Assembly: GCF_001050015.1 (NCBI RefSeq)
Contig: NZ_CVTB01000292.1
Span: 1 to 23,850 of the forward strand
Reading direction: 5' to 3'
Origin: Mycolicibacterium malmesburyense
GTDB lineage: Bacteria > Actinomycetota > Actinomycetes > Mycobacteriales > Mycobacteriaceae
DNA: 23,850 bases
The position numbers and the translations under genes were made by a program. This document shows, piece after piece, positions 14,899 to 23,184 of this stretch (its first letter is position 1; each line of letters begins with the position of its first letter). The notes below the pieces were generated by a model. The model worked only from the letters and a program-made list of their open reading frames with translations. It was not told where the DNA came from and made no database searches.

Positions 14899-14905
14899 TG
14901 GGGCC

Positions 14906-15766
14906 ATGATCGAGGTCACGCTGCTTGGCACCGGAAGTCCCATTCCCGACGCCCGCCGGGCGGGCCCGTCGACGCTCGTGCGCGCGGGCGGACAGACGTT
15001 TCTGGTCGACTGCGGCCGCGGTGTGCAACAACGCCTGACGGCCGCGGGCGCCGCCGCGAACGGACTGTCGGCGCTGCTGTTGACCCATCTACACAGCGAC
15101 CACATCGCCGACCTGGGCGACGTGATCATCACCCGCTGGGTCTCGACGTTCACGCCCGAGCAGACCCCGCTGCAGATCATCGGCCCGCCGGGCACCGCCG
15201 AGGTTGTCGAAAACACGCTCAAGGCGTTCGGCTTCGACATCGGCTACCGCATCGCCCATCACGCCGACCTGACGGCGCCCCCGCCGGTGGAGGTCCACGA
15301 GTACACCGAGGGCGAGGTGTGTAACCGCGACGGCGTGACCATCCGGGTGGCGCCGACCGATCACCGGCCGGTCGCCCCGACGATCGGGTTCCGCGTCGAG
15401 CACGCCGACGCATCGGTGGTGCTGGCCGGCGACACCGTCCCGTGCGAGAGCCTCGACGAGCTGGCTGCGGGCGCAGGGGCCTTGGTGCACACCGTGATTC
15501 GCAAGGACCTGGTCGACAAGATGCCCATGCAGCGCATCCGCGACATCTGCGACTACCACTCGTCGGTCGAGGAGGCGGCGACGACGGCGGCCCGCGCGGG
15601 CGTCGGGATCCTGATCCTCACCCACTACGTGCCCGCGATCGAACCGGGGCAGGAGGACGATTGGCGCGCCCTGGCCGCCTCGGTCTTCGACCGGCAGATC
15701 GAACTCGGCGACGATCTGCTGCGCGTCGAGGTGCATCCGGGTGTGTGCGCGAAACCGGCGGGTTGA
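14906..15766 (+). CDS. rnz: RNase Z-type metallo-beta-lactamase-fold nuclease
   Basis: A 286-residue MBL-fold hydrolase matching Rv2407 in position. The N-terminus [20 protein letters not shown] and the zinc motif H-x-H-x-D-H (His61, His63, Asp65, His66 in [11 protein letters not shown]) are typical of the tRNase Z/ElaC group, with further ligands in LAGDT and ILTHYVP near the C-terminus. RNase Z removes 3' trailers of pre-tRNAs. The exosite arm of tRNase Z is not obvious, so a related MBL enzyme with another substrate remains possible. ATG 14906 lies 7 nt after TATATG; GGGG just before it is too close to be a normal Shine-Dalgarno. It converges with the transglutaminase-like gene with a 2-bp gap and no visible terminator. 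Confidence 0.85.
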   Translation: MIEVTLLGTGSPIPDARRAGPSTLVRAGGQTFLVDCGRGVQQRLTAAGAAANGLSALLLTHLHSDHIADLGDVIITRWVSTFTPEQTPLQIIGPPGTAEVVENTLKAFGFDIGYRIAHHADLTAPPPVEVHEYTEGEVCNRDGVTIRVAPTDHRPVAPTIGFRVEHADASVVLAGDTVPCESLDELAAGAGALVHTVIRKDLVDKMPMQRIRDICDYHSSVEEAATTAARAGVGILILTHYVPAIEPGQEDDWRALAASVFDRQIELGDDLLRVEVHPGVCAKPAG

Positions 15767-15768
15767 CC

Positions 15769-16608
15769 TCAGGCCAGGCGGGTGATCTCGACGACGACGT
15801 CGAGATCGGTCGACCCCTCGCCGGAGTAGATCCCCTTGAGCGGGCTGACATCGGAGTAGTCCCGGCCGACGCCCACGCTGATGTACTGCTCGTTGATCGG
15901 GGCGTCGTTGGTGGGGTCGTAGCTCCACCAGCCGCCGGTCCAGGCCTGCACCCACGCGTGGCTCTGCCCGTCGATGGTGTCGCCGATGACGGCCTTGCGG
16001 TTGGGATGCAGATACCCCGACACGTAGCGGGCGGGAATGCCCATGGAGCGCAACAAGATCAGCGTGAGATGAGCGAAGTCCTGGCAGACACCCTTACCCT
16101 CACGCAGAGCGTCGACCCCCGATGAGTGCACGCCGGTGGTCCCCGAGACGTACTTCAATTCGCTGCGCACCCAGTGCGCGGCGGCGGTGACGGCGTCGCA
16201 CGGCGCGTGGTTCTTGATGATTCGCTGGCCGACCCGGGCGATGCGCTTGCTCGCCGGCGTGTAGTGGGTGGGCGAGAGCAACTCGTCGAACCGGTCGACG
16301 ACGGCTTCGGACTGCAGATCCTCCCACGTCACTTCGCGATCCGGCATCTGGTCGAGGTCGGTCTCCACCACCGACGACGACGTCACCTCGAGTTCGGTGT
16401 GCGGGGCGTGCAGGTCGAAGGCCGTCACGGCGGTGCCCCAGTAGTCGACGTAGCGGTAGTTGCGGGTGGCCGGGACGGTCTCCACGCGGTTGAGGATGAC
16501 GTTCTGCCGCGAGTCCGAGCGCGGCGTCAACCGGGCCTCGTTGAACGACGCCGTCACCGGCGACTTGTAGGCGTAGCCGGTCGAGTGCACTACGCGCATC
16601 CGCCACAT
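15769..16608 (-). CDS. Transglutaminase-like cysteine protease-fold protein
   Basis: A 279-residue protein, the same length I recall for Rv2409c. The N-terminal beta domain (MRVVHSTGYAYKSPVTASFNEARLTPR) is the bacterial transglutaminase-like N-terminal module. The papain-like core has the catalytic triad Cys175 (GKGVCQDFAHL), His217 (GQSHAWVQAW) and Asp231 (YDPTND). This family cleaves or transfers amide bonds. ATG 16608 overlaps the TGA of the alpha-E gene by one base (TGATG), so translation is coupled. It is the last gene of the ATP-grasp/alpha-E/transglutaminase trio, which comparative genomics has predicted to synthesise or attach and process a peptide-like tag. Confidence 0.93.
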   Translation of the reverse strand: MWRMRVVHSTGYAYKSPVTASFNEARLTPRSDSRQNVILNRVETVPATRNYRYVDYWGTAVTAFDLHAPHTELEVTSSSVVETDLDQMPDREVTWEDLQSEAVVDRFDELLSPTHYTPASKRIARVGQRIIKNHAPCDAVTAAAHWVRSELKYVSGTTGVHSSGVDALREGKGVCQDFAHLTLILLRSMGIPARYVSGYLHPNRKAVIGDTIDGQSHAWVQAWTGGWWSYDPTNDAPINEQYISVGVGRDYSDVSPLKGIYSGEGSTDLDVVVEITRLA

Positions 16609-17579
16609 CAGAGTTCCCCCTCTTCGATGACGAGCGCGCCGTTGTGACCGGCGTCGTGCCACGCCACCCAGGGCGCGGAGTGAAAGTACTGCAGCGCCAG
16701 CGCTTCTCCGACGTCGAAACAGGTCTTCTGCAGGTCGGCCAGCCGCTGCTCCAACGACTCGAGCAGCACACCGGGACGCAGGAACTCCAGCTCGCTGCGG
16801 GCCCGGCCCAGGAGGCGCTGCGCCTCGGCGGTGGCGCCCAGCCGGCTGTGCGGGCGGTTCATCAACTCGTCGAGGCTGTGTTCGGCCAGCCGCAGCGAGT
16901 AGAAGATCGAGCGCGGGAAAAGCCGGTCCAGCATCATGAACTCGACGACCCGCCCGGCGTCGAGCACGCCGCGATAGGTGCGCAGGTACGTGTCATGGGC
17001 GCCGGCGGACCGCAGCAGCGTCACCCACGCCGGCGACGACGCGCTGTCCCCGACCCGCGAGAGCAGCAGCCGCACGGTCATGTCCACGCGTTCGATCGCC
17101 CGGCCCAGCACCATGAAGCGGTAACCGTCGTCGCGGGACAGCGTCGAGTCGGCCAACCCGGCGAACATCGCCGCACGACCCTCGACGAAGGACAGGAACT
17201 CGTGCGGGCCAAGGCGTTTGGCGGCGCGTTCCCGCTCGGCCAGCGCGTTGTATGTGGTGTTGAGGCACTCCCAGATCTCGGTCGACGTGACTTCTCGTGC
17301 ACCGCGGGCGTTTTCGCGGGCGGCCGAGATGGCGTCGACGATCGAGCCCTGGGTGCCCCGGCTGAACGCGACGATGTCGGTCAGCGACCACACGTCCAGC
17401 GGCGCGTCGGGCGCCTCCATCCCCAGCACCCGCAGCAGCGTCCGCGAGGCCTGGTCCGGGTCGACGCTGGAGTCTTCGAGCAGTTGGTGCACGGTCACGT
17501 CGAGGATGCGCGCGGTGTCGTCGGCGCGTTCGACGTATCGTCCGATCCAGTACAAGGATTCGGCGTTGCGGGCCAACAT
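16608..17579 (-). CDS. Alpha-E domain protein
   Basis: A 323-residue, almost wholly alpha-helical protein of the alpha-E (COG2307) family, matching Rv2410c. Family landmarks are the N-terminal MLARNAESLYWIGRYVERA, the central LGRAIERVDMTVRLLLSRV segment with conserved acidic residues, and FPRSIFYSLRLAEHSL near residue 240. The biochemical role is not proven; it always travels with circularly permuted ATP-grasp proteins and is thought to act on the same product. ATG 17579 has GGGGTGG upstream and lies 14 bp after the ATP-grasp stop. The stop overlaps the next start by one base. Confidence 0.93.
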   Translation of the reverse strand: MLARNAESLYWIGRYVERADDTARILDVTVHQLLEDSSVDPDQASRTLLRVLGMEAPDAPLDVWSLTDIVAFSRGTQGSIVDAISAARENARGAREVTSTEIWECLNTTYNALAERERAAKRLGPHEFLSFVEGRAAMFAGLADSTLSRDDGYRFMVLGRAIERVDMTVRLLLSRVGDSASSPAWVTLLRSAGAHDTYLRTYRGVLDAGRVVEFMMLDRLFPRSIFYSLRLAEHSLDELMNRPHSRLGATAEAQRLLGRARSELEFLRPGVLLESLEQRLADLQKTCFDVGEALALQYFHSAPWVAWHDAGHNGALVIEEGEL

Positions 17580-17593
17580 CGGCGCACCACCCC

Positions 17594-19240
17594 TTACTGC
17601 TGCTGTTGCTGCTGGTCTTGGGTCTGCCCGTCGCCACTCTCGGCCTTCGGACCGCGCGCCGCCTTCGGCAGCTTGCGCACGATCTCGGCGGCGCCGAGTT
17701 CGCGGTCGGCGACCGAGGTGCGCGATGCGAGCACCCAGGTGTCCTTCGATCCGCCGCCCTGGCTGGAGTTCACCACCAACGAGCCCTCGGGCAGCGCGAC
17801 CCGGGTCAGCCCGCCGGGTAGCACCCATACGTCGTCGCCGTCGTTGACCGCGAACGGGCGAAGGTCGACGTGCCGCGGAACCAGCTTGTCGCCGATCTGG
17901 GTGGGCACGGTCGACAACTGCATCACCGGCTGGGCGATCCAGCCGCGCGGATCGTTGCGGATCTTCTTGGCGACGGCGGCGAGCTCCTTCTCCGAGGCGT
18001 CCGGGCCGAAGACGATGCCGTACCCGCCCGATCCCTCGACCGGTTTGATGACGAGCTCGTCGATGCGGTCGAGCACCTCCTCGCGTTCGTCCTCGAGCCA
18101 GCACCGGAAGGTGTCGACATTGGCCAGCAGCGGCTTCTCGCCGAGGTAGTACTCGATGATCGTCGGAACATACGTGTAGACGAGTTTGTCGTCGCCCACG
18201 CCGTTGCCCACGGCGCTGGAGATCACGACGTTGCCCGCCCGGGCCGCGTTGAGCAGGCCGGCCACCCCGAGCACCGAGTCGGGCCGGAACTGCATCGGGT
18301 CGAGGAACGCATCGTCGATGCGGCGGTAGATGACGTCGACCTGCCGCTCCCCCTCGGTGGTGCGCATGTAGACCGCGTTGTCGCGACAGAACAGGTCGCG
18401 GCCCTCCACCAGCTCGACGCCCATCTGCCGGGCCAGCAGCGAATGCTCGAAGTAGGCGGAGTTGTAGACGCCCGGGGTGAGCACGACGACGGTGGGGTCG
18501 GCGACGTTGTTGGCCGCGGCGTTGCGCAGCGCCCGCAGCAGATGCGACGAGTAGTCCCCGACCGCGCGCACCCGGTGGGTGGCGAACAGGTTCGGGAACA
18601 CGCGCGCCATGGTGCGGCGGTTCTCCATCACGTACGAGACCCCCGACGGTGAGCGCAGGTTGTCCTCGAGCACGCGGAAGTCGCCCTTGGCGTCGCGGAT
18701 GAGGTCGATGCCCGCGACGTGGATGCGCACTCCGTTGGGCGGGACGATTCCTGCGGCCTCGCGGTGGAAGTGCTCGCACGAGGTGACCAGCCGGCGAGGG
18801 ATGACGCCGTCGCGCAGGATCTCCTGCTCGCCGTAGATGTCGTCGAGGTACAGCTCGAGCGCCTTGACCCGCTGGATGATGCCGCGTTCGAGCCGCGTCC
18901 ACTCCGCGGCGGAGATGACCCGCGGCACGAGGTCGAGCGGGAAGGGCCGCTCCTGACCGGACAGCGAGAACGTGATGCCCTGGTCGATGAACGCTCGGCC
19001 GAGCGCCTCGGCACGGGCCTCGAGTTCGGAGGCGTCCGACGGGGCGAGCTCGGTGTAGATGCCCTTGTAGGGTCCGCGCACGTTGCCCTGGGCGTCGAAC
19101 ATCTCGTCGAAGGCCTGGCCGTAGCTGCCGTGGTGGCCGTAGCCGGAGAAGACGCCTTCGTAGCGCTTGGCCTGCTTACGGGTGGTCCGCGACGATCGTG
19201 CGGACTCGGTCGGCAGGGTTCGCAGGCTCACCCCTGCCAT
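17594..19240 (-). CDS. Circularly permuted ATP-grasp protein
   Basis: A 548-residue predicted amide-bond ligase matching Rv2411c. The type 2 circularly permuted ATP-grasp signatures are visible: FRVLEDNLRSPSGVSYVMENR (metal/ATP-binding part), VVVLTPGVYNSAYFEHSLLARQMG, VDVIYRRIDDAFLDPM, and the ATP-binding strand LVIKPVEGSGGYGIVFGPDAS with its glycine loop, then RHVDLRPFAVN and GGLTRVALPEGSLVVNSSQGGGSKDTWV. Such enzymes couple ATP hydrolysis to peptide or amide formation. The C-terminus is a glutamine run (QTQDQQQQQQ), encoded by a CAG-rich tract. ATG 19240 is the start; no strong Shine-Dalgarno is seen. It leads the trio and is divergent from rpsT. Confidence 0.94.
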   Translation of the reverse strand: MAGVSLRTLPTESARSSRTTRKQAKRYEGVFSGYGHHGSYGQAFDEMFDAQGNVRGPYKGIYTELAPSDASELEARAEALGRAFIDQGITFSLSGQERPFPLDLVPRVISAAEWTRLERGIIQRVKALELYLDDIYGEQEILRDGVIPRRLVTSCEHFHREAAGIVPPNGVRIHVAGIDLIRDAKGDFRVLEDNLRSPSGVSYVMENRRTMARVFPNLFATHRVRAVGDYSSHLLRALRNAAANNVADPTVVVLTPGVYNSAYFEHSLLARQMGVELVEGRDLFCRDNAVYMRTTEGERQVDVIYRRIDDAFLDPMQFRPDSVLGVAGLLNAARAGNVVISSAVGNGVGDDKLVYTYVPTIIEYYLGEKPLLANVDTFRCWLEDEREEVLDRIDELVIKPVEGSGGYGIVFGPDASEKELAAVAKKIRNDPRGWIAQPVMQLSTVPTQIGDKLVPRHVDLRPFAVNDGDDVWVLPGGLTRVALPEGSLVVNSSQGGGSKDTWVLASRTSVADRELGAAEIVRKLPKAARGPKAESGDGQTQDQQQQQQ

Positions 19241-19282
19241 GCTGCAACACTTCGGACGTTTCGGCAGGCCAGAGGACTCACT

Positions 19283-19387
19283 TTGGGCATTTACCCACTG
19301 CGCTGGTAACCTGAACCCTCGCTGCCCGCGTGCCGGGCGCCTACAGACTTTGCGAAACCCCTACCGGATTTACGAAGGACTACACGC
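19283..19387 (+). promoter_or_regulatory. rpsT promoter and 75-nt leader
   Basis: TTGGGC (19283-19288) and TAACCT (19307-19312) are separated by 18 bp and form a plausible sigma-A-type promoter. The leader after it holds a small GC hairpin (GCCCG 19324-19328 with CGGGC 19334-19338) and a GAAGGA Shine-Dalgarno (19374-19379) 8 nt before the GTG. S20 synthesis is self-limited in E. coli through its leader; whether this hairpin does so here is unknown. Confidence 0.55.
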
Positions 19388-19648
19388 GTGGCCAACATCA
19401 AGTCGCAGGAGAAGCGCAACCGGACCAACGAGCGCCGCAGGTTGCGCAACAAGTCGGTCAAGTCGTCGCTTCACACGGCGGTGCGCGGTTTCCGCGCGGC
19501 CGTCGAGGAAGGCGACAAGACGAAGGCCGAGGAGCTGCTGCACAAGACCAGCCGTCAGCTGGACAAGGCCGCGAGCAAGGGCGTCATCCACAAGAACCAG
19601 GCCGCCAACCGCAAGTCGGCGCTGGCTTCCGCGTTCAACAAGCTCTGA
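19388..19648 (+). CDS. rpsT: 30S ribosomal protein S20
   Basis: An 86-residue, lysine- and arginine-rich helical protein that binds 16S rRNA in the small subunit. The sequence opens [20 protein letters not shown] and ends [13 protein letters not shown], diagnostic of S20, and the length is normal. The start is GTG 19388 with GAAGGA 8 nt upstream. It stands alone on the plus strand, divergent from the ATP-grasp gene and convergent with holA. Its last six codons (with the stop) are repeated just downstream. Confidence 0.98.
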   Translation: MANIKSQEKRNRTNERRRLRNKSVKSSLHTAVRGFRAAVEEGDKTKAEELLHKTSRQLDKAASKGVIHKNQAANRKSALASAFNKL

Positions 19649-19684
19649 GCGTTCAACAAGCTCTGAGCGTTCAACAGACTCTGA
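19631..19684 (+). repeat. 18-bp tandem repeat, three copies, copying the rpsT 3' end
   Basis: Unit 1 (19631-19648, GCGTTCAACAAGCTCTGA) encodes the last residues AFNKL and the stop of S20. Unit 2 (19649-19666) is identical and unit 3 (19667-19684) differs at two positions (AG to GA). Each unit ends with an in-frame TGA. The copies fill nearly all the 42-bp gap between the convergent rpsT and holA stops. Confidence 0.95.
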
Positions 19685-19690
19685 GTCCGC

Positions 19691-20650
19691 TCAGTCCTCG
19701 ATGAGTTCGGCGACGCGCCGGACCGCCGACTCCAGCGCGTAGTCCGCATCCGCCGCGGCCCCCTTCACGTCAGCGTTGAGCGCGGCCACCAGCCGCATCG
19801 CCTCCGCGACCGTGGTGTTCGACCATCGCCGCGCCTGCTTCTGCGCCTTCTGCACCCGCCACGGCGGCATGCCCAGCTCTGAGGCCAGCCGGTAGGGGTC
19901 GCCCGAAAGCGGCCGCACCCGCGCGATGGTGTGCACCGCTTCGGCCAGGGCGTCGGCCAACACGACGTGCGGTTCGCCGCGCATCATCGCCCACCGCAGG
20001 GCTTCGGAAGCCCCGGCCACGTCGCCGACCACCGCCTTGTCGGCGACGTCGAAACCCTTCACCTCGGCCTTGCCCGAGTGATAGCGGCGCACCGCCGCGG
20101 CGTCGACCTCCCCGCCGGTGTCGGTGATCAACTGCGAGCACGCCGCCGCCAGCTCGCGGATGTCGGAGCCGATCGCGTCGAGCACCGCGGTGACGGTGTC
20201 CTCGCCGACCTTCACCTTCAGCGACCGGAACTCGCGACGGACGAAGTCGGCACGCTCGGCGACCTTGGTGATGCGCGCGCAGGGATGCACCTGGGCACCG
20301 AGCTTCTTGAGCTGATCCGCCAGCGCCTTGGCGCGCCCGCCACCGGAGTGCACGACGACGAGCATGGTGCCGGGCGGCAGATCCGCGGCGGCCTCGGCGA
20401 TGAGTGCGACCGCGTCCTTGCCGGCCTCGGCCGCCGACTCGAGGACGACCACGCGCTCCTCGGCGAACAGTGACGGGCTCAGAAGCTCGGCCAGCTCGCT
20501 GGTGCTGACCTCGCCGGCGCGCAGGCGGTCGACCGGAATGTCGTGTGTGCCCGCCTGTTTGCGGGCCTGCCGCAGGACCGCCGCCACCGCGCGTTCGACC
20601 AGCAGATCCTCGTCCCCGAGCACGAGATGCAACCGCGACGCTTCGCTCAC
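19691..20650 (-). CDS. holA: DNA polymerase III delta subunit
   Basis: A 319-residue clamp-loader subunit that opens the beta clamp. The N-terminal [21 protein letters not shown] is the degenerate AAA+ P-loop region of delta; [26 protein letters not shown] and the [15 protein letters not shown] segment belong to domains I-II, and the C-terminal [20 protein letters not shown] to domain III. The length is usual. GTG 20650 overlaps the comEC stop by 4 bp (GTGA) and has a G-rich Shine-Dalgarno (GGGGGG). It is the last gene of comEA-comEC-holA. Confidence 0.95.
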   Translation of the reverse strand: MSEASRLHLVLGDEDLLVERAVAAVLRQARKQAGTHDIPVDRLRAGEVSTSELAELLSPSLFAEERVVVLESAAEAGKDAVALIAEAAADLPPGTMLVVVHSGGGRAKALADQLKKLGAQVHPCARITKVAERADFVRREFRSLKVKVGEDTVTAVLDAIGSDIRELAAACSQLITDTGGEVDAAAVRRYHSGKAEVKGFDVADKAVVGDVAGASEALRWAMMRGEPHVVLADALAEAVHTIARVRPLSGDPYRLASELGMPPWRVQKAQKQARRWSNTTVAEAMRLVAALNADVKGAAADADYALESAVRRVAELIED

Positions 20651-22254
20651 CCCCCGATCGTGTCACGCCCACCCGACAGCCCCGCGACCGTCCACGCCAG
20701 AAGGCACACCGCGCCGAGTCCGGCCGCGATCCGCACCAAGCGATACCGCCACATGAGCACCGCCGCCGTGCCGAGCCCCGCGACCAGCATCACCCCCGGC
20801 AGACCGGACGGCACCGCCACCGCGGACCCCGGGACGGCCGCCGCCCAGCGCGCCACATGCAGCAGCCACCACAGTTCCGGACCGGTGAACCGGATCAGCA
20901 GGTCGGCCCCGGCGGGCCAGATCCGGCCCAGCGCGGCCGCGGCCGTGCCCAGCACGGTGATCGGCGGGATCACCGGCGCCACCGCGACATTGGCCGCGAT
21001 CGATACGACGCTGAACATCCCGGCCATCCCGGCGACGAGCGGTGCGGTGACGAGTTGCGCGGCGGCGGCCACGCTGACCGCGTCGGCGGCGGGTTTGGGC
21101 CAGCCCCGCCCGACGAGGCGTCGCGACCACACCGGGGCGAGCACGACCAGGGCCGCGGTCGCCGACACCGACAGTGCGAACCCGACGTCGACGGCCAGCT
21201 CCGGGGATCCGATCATCAACACCAGCACGCTGGCCGACAGCGCGGGAATGGCCTGCCTGCGCCGGTGCGACAACACCGCCAGCAACGTGATCGCCCCCAT
21301 CACCGCCGCGCGCAGCACACTCGCCGACGGCTGCACGACCACCACGAACGCGAGCAGCGCGACGGCTGCCGAGCCCACCGCCGCGCGCGGCCCGATCAGG
21401 CCCGCCGTCAACAACACGGCACCGCACACGATCGTCACGTTCGCCCCGGACACCGCGGTCAGGTGGGTCAGACCCGCCGCGCGGAAGTCGGCCGTCGTCT
21501 GACGCGGCACGGCCGAGGTGTCGCCGAGCACGAGCGCGGGCAGCATCGCGGCCTCATCGGCGGGCAGCGACCGCCGCGCGGCCTCGGAAAAACCGGCGCG
21601 AACCTCGTGGGCGGCGCGCTGGATCGCGGACGCTTCGCCGTAAGTGGGGTGGCCGGTGGCCGACAGCACCGCCACGGTGAGGTCCCGCCGCGTGGGTCGC
21701 CCGATTCGCGCGCGGAGCGCCACCGGCGTGCCCGCCGTCAACTCCGCGATGCGGCCGGTCGAGGCGAACACCACCACACGGCCCGACATTTCGCGTGCGT
21801 CCAGCGACACCAGATCTGCGCGGAACATCGTCCGGTTGCCGCCGAGCGCCCGTGGGCTCTCCGTCGGTGTGACCACGACGGCGGCGGTCGTGCCGTAGCG
21901 CTCGGTGACCGGATGGTGACGCAGCTCGTCGACCCGCAGGCCGATCGCGATCGCGAACGCCGCGGCCACCAGGCCGACCGCCAGCACGCCCGCGCCGAAC
22001 GCCTTTCTGTCGCTCGCCGCCCGGCGGCCCTTCCTGTCGCTCGCCGCCCGGCGGCCCTTCCCGTCGCTCGCCGCCCGGCGGCCACTACCCCACCATCCCA
22101 GCGCCGCGGCGGTCGCCACCGATACGACCGCGGCCACCACCGAACCGACCGTGGGCCAGAGGATCCCGGCCCCGGTCACCGCCCAACCGGTCAACGCCGC
22201 GGGCACCAGGCGCAGATCGAGTGGGCCCGCCTCGGCGTCCGCCACCAGGGTCAC
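20647..22254 (-). CDS. comEC: ComEC/Rec2-type DNA-uptake channel protein
   Basis: A 535-residue integral membrane protein. It has an N-terminal region with hydrophobic segments at about 20-55 and 85-106, a soluble DUF4131/OB-like part ([18 protein letters not shown] to about residue 220), and the competence core [21 protein letters not shown], then [24 protein letters not shown] and many membrane spans. The C-terminal metallo-beta-lactamase domain found in B. subtilis ComEC is absent, as in other mycobacterial forms. A basic 9-residue repeat (residues 58-84) sits between the first two membrane segments. GTG 22254 overlaps the comEA stop by 4 bp. In competent bacteria ComEC carries single-stranded DNA across the membrane; natural competence in mycobacteria is not established. 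Confidence 0.92.
   Translation of the reverse strand: MTLVADAEAGPLDLRLVPAALTGWAVTGAGILWPTVGSVVAAVVSVATAAALGWWGSGRRAASDGKGRRAASDRKGRRAASDRKAFGAGVLAVGLVAAAFAIAIGLRVDELRHHPVTERYGTTAAVVVTPTESPRALGGNRTMFRADLVSLDAREMSGRVVVFASTGRIAELTAGTPVALRARIGRPTRRDLTVAVLSATGHPTYGEASAIQRAAHEVRAGFSEAARRSLPADEAAMLPALVLGDTSAVPRQTTADFRAAGLTHLTAVSGANVTIVCGAVLLTAGLIGPRAAVGSAAVALLAFVVVVQPSASVLRAAVMGAITLLAVLSHRRRQAIPALSASVLVLMIGSPELAVDVGFALSVSATAALVVLAPVWSRRLVGRGWPKPAADAVSVAAAAQLVTAPLVAGMAGMFSVVSIAANVAVAPVIPPITVLGTAAAALGRIWPAGADLLIRFTGPELWWLLHVARWAAAVPGSAVAVPSGLPGVMLVAGLGTAAVLMWRYRLVRIAAGLGAVCLLAWTVAGLSGGRDTIGG
22004..22084 (-). repeat. 27-bp tandem repeat in comEC, three copies
   Basis: Units at 22058-22084, 22031-22057 and 22004-22030 encode [18 protein letters not shown] and GRRAASDRK. 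The repeat is in frame and falls in a short basic linker between membrane segments. The near-identity of the DNA units points to recent expansion. Confidence 0.93.
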
Positions 22255-23072
22255 ACATGGACGAGGTCGCGCAGTTTCTCGAGCCGCGCCGGGCCAATGC
22301 CGTCGACGTCGCCGAGTTGGTCGACACTGGTGAACCGGCCGTTGGCGTCCCGCCAGGCCACGATCGCGGCGGCCGTCACCGGACCGATCCCGGGCAGCGT
22401 GTCGAGTTGCTCGACGGTCGCGGTGTTCAGGTCGACCTTGCCGCGGGCCGGTGCGCCGCCGTCACCGGACGACGGCGTGTTCGCCGGGGCCGGCGCCGCA
22501 CCGCCCGTACCGATGGAGCTGCCCATGACGGGCGGTTCACCCGGCGGCGGTGCGATACCGACGACGATCTGCTCACCGTCAGCGATTCGCCTGGCCATGT
22601 TGAGCCCCACCAGATCGGCGCCGTCGAGCGGCCCGCCCGCCGCGGTCAGCGCATCGGCGATCCGCGCTCCGTCGGCCAGCGTGACCAGCCCCGGCTGGTG
22701 CACCAGGCCCACGACGCTGACGACGACGGGACCACCCGGCGCGGGCGACGCCGCTTCCGGTGTCGGGCTCGCCGACGAAACCATCTGCACCGGCGGCAGT
22801 TTCGCCGCCGCCACCGCCGGGGTGTCGTCGCGCAACAACACGAACGCCGTCACCAGCACGGCGAGCAGACCCACACCGCCGAGCGCCAGGACCCCGGCCC
22901 GGCCGGGATCGGCGCGCACCGCCGCGAGCCAACCGGCCGCACCGCCGCCGGTGGATTCGGGTAGCCAGCGCGTCAGCGATGTGTCCGGCCGGCGGTCCTC
23001 GTCGTCAGGCTCGGCCTCCACCTCGGTTCCCAGCCTGCGCTGCAGGCGCTCGGCAGGCAGTTCAGTTCTCAT
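22251..23072 (-). CDS. comEA: ComEA-type DNA-binding membrane protein
   Basis: A 273-residue protein. It has an acidic/basic cytoplasmic N-terminus (residues 1-58), one membrane span (about 59-80, VLALGGVGLLAVLVTAFVLL), an extracellular Pro/Ser/Ala linker, an SLBB-like domain (116-172: VVVSVVGLVHQPGLVTLADG), a low-complexity spacer, and a C-terminal helix-hairpin-helix pair (213-273: VDLNTATVEQLDTLPGIG, DQLGDVDGIGPARLEKL) that binds double-stranded DNA. This is the standard ComEA layout with the mycobacterial long N-terminus. ATG 23072 is chosen over upstream codons because a TAACTT -10 box lies 7 nt before it (leaderless). The stop overlaps the comEC start by 4 bp. Confidence 0.94.
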   Translation of the reverse strand: MRTELPAERLQRRLGTEVEAEPDDEDRRPDTSLTRWLPESTGGGAAGWLAAVRADPGRAGVLALGGVGLLAVLVTAFVLLRDDTPAVAAAKLPPVQMVSSASPTPEAASPAPGGPVVVSVVGLVHQPGLVTLADGARIADALTAAGGPLDGADLVGLNMARRIADGEQIVVGIAPPPGEPPVMGSSIGTGGAAPAPANTPSSGDGGAPARGKVDLNTATVEQLDTLPGIGPVTAAAIVAWRDANGRFTSVDQLGDVDGIGPARLEKLRDLVHV

Positions 23073-23079
23073 GCTTGCG

Positions 23080-23085
23080 AAGTTA
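23080..23085 (-). promoter_or_regulatory. -10 box of the comEA-comEC-holA operon
   Basis: TAACTT on the minus strand fits TANNNT and ends 7 nt (CGCAAGC) before ATG 23072, which predicts a leaderless operon transcript. Confidence 0.6.
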
Positions 23086-23172
23086 GGTGCGGGCGCCGAC
23101 CGCACGACGCGCCAACGGCCGCGAGCGACGCGCCCTGTGGATGAAATCAGCGTTGGGGATGAGCCCGATGTC

Positions 23173-23178
23173 TACAGT
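23173..23178 (+). promoter_or_regulatory. -10 box of the right-end membrane gene
   Basis: TACAGT ends 6 nt (GTGGCT) before GTG 23185, another leaderless arrangement, and is divergent from the comEA promoter about 90 bp away. Confidence 0.5.
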
Positions 23179-23184
23179 GTGGCT

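Noticed and set aside
23135..23144. CTGTGGATGA as a DnaA box
   Set aside because: It has one mismatch to TTATCCACA on the reverse strand, with no cluster of boxes and no origin genes nearby.
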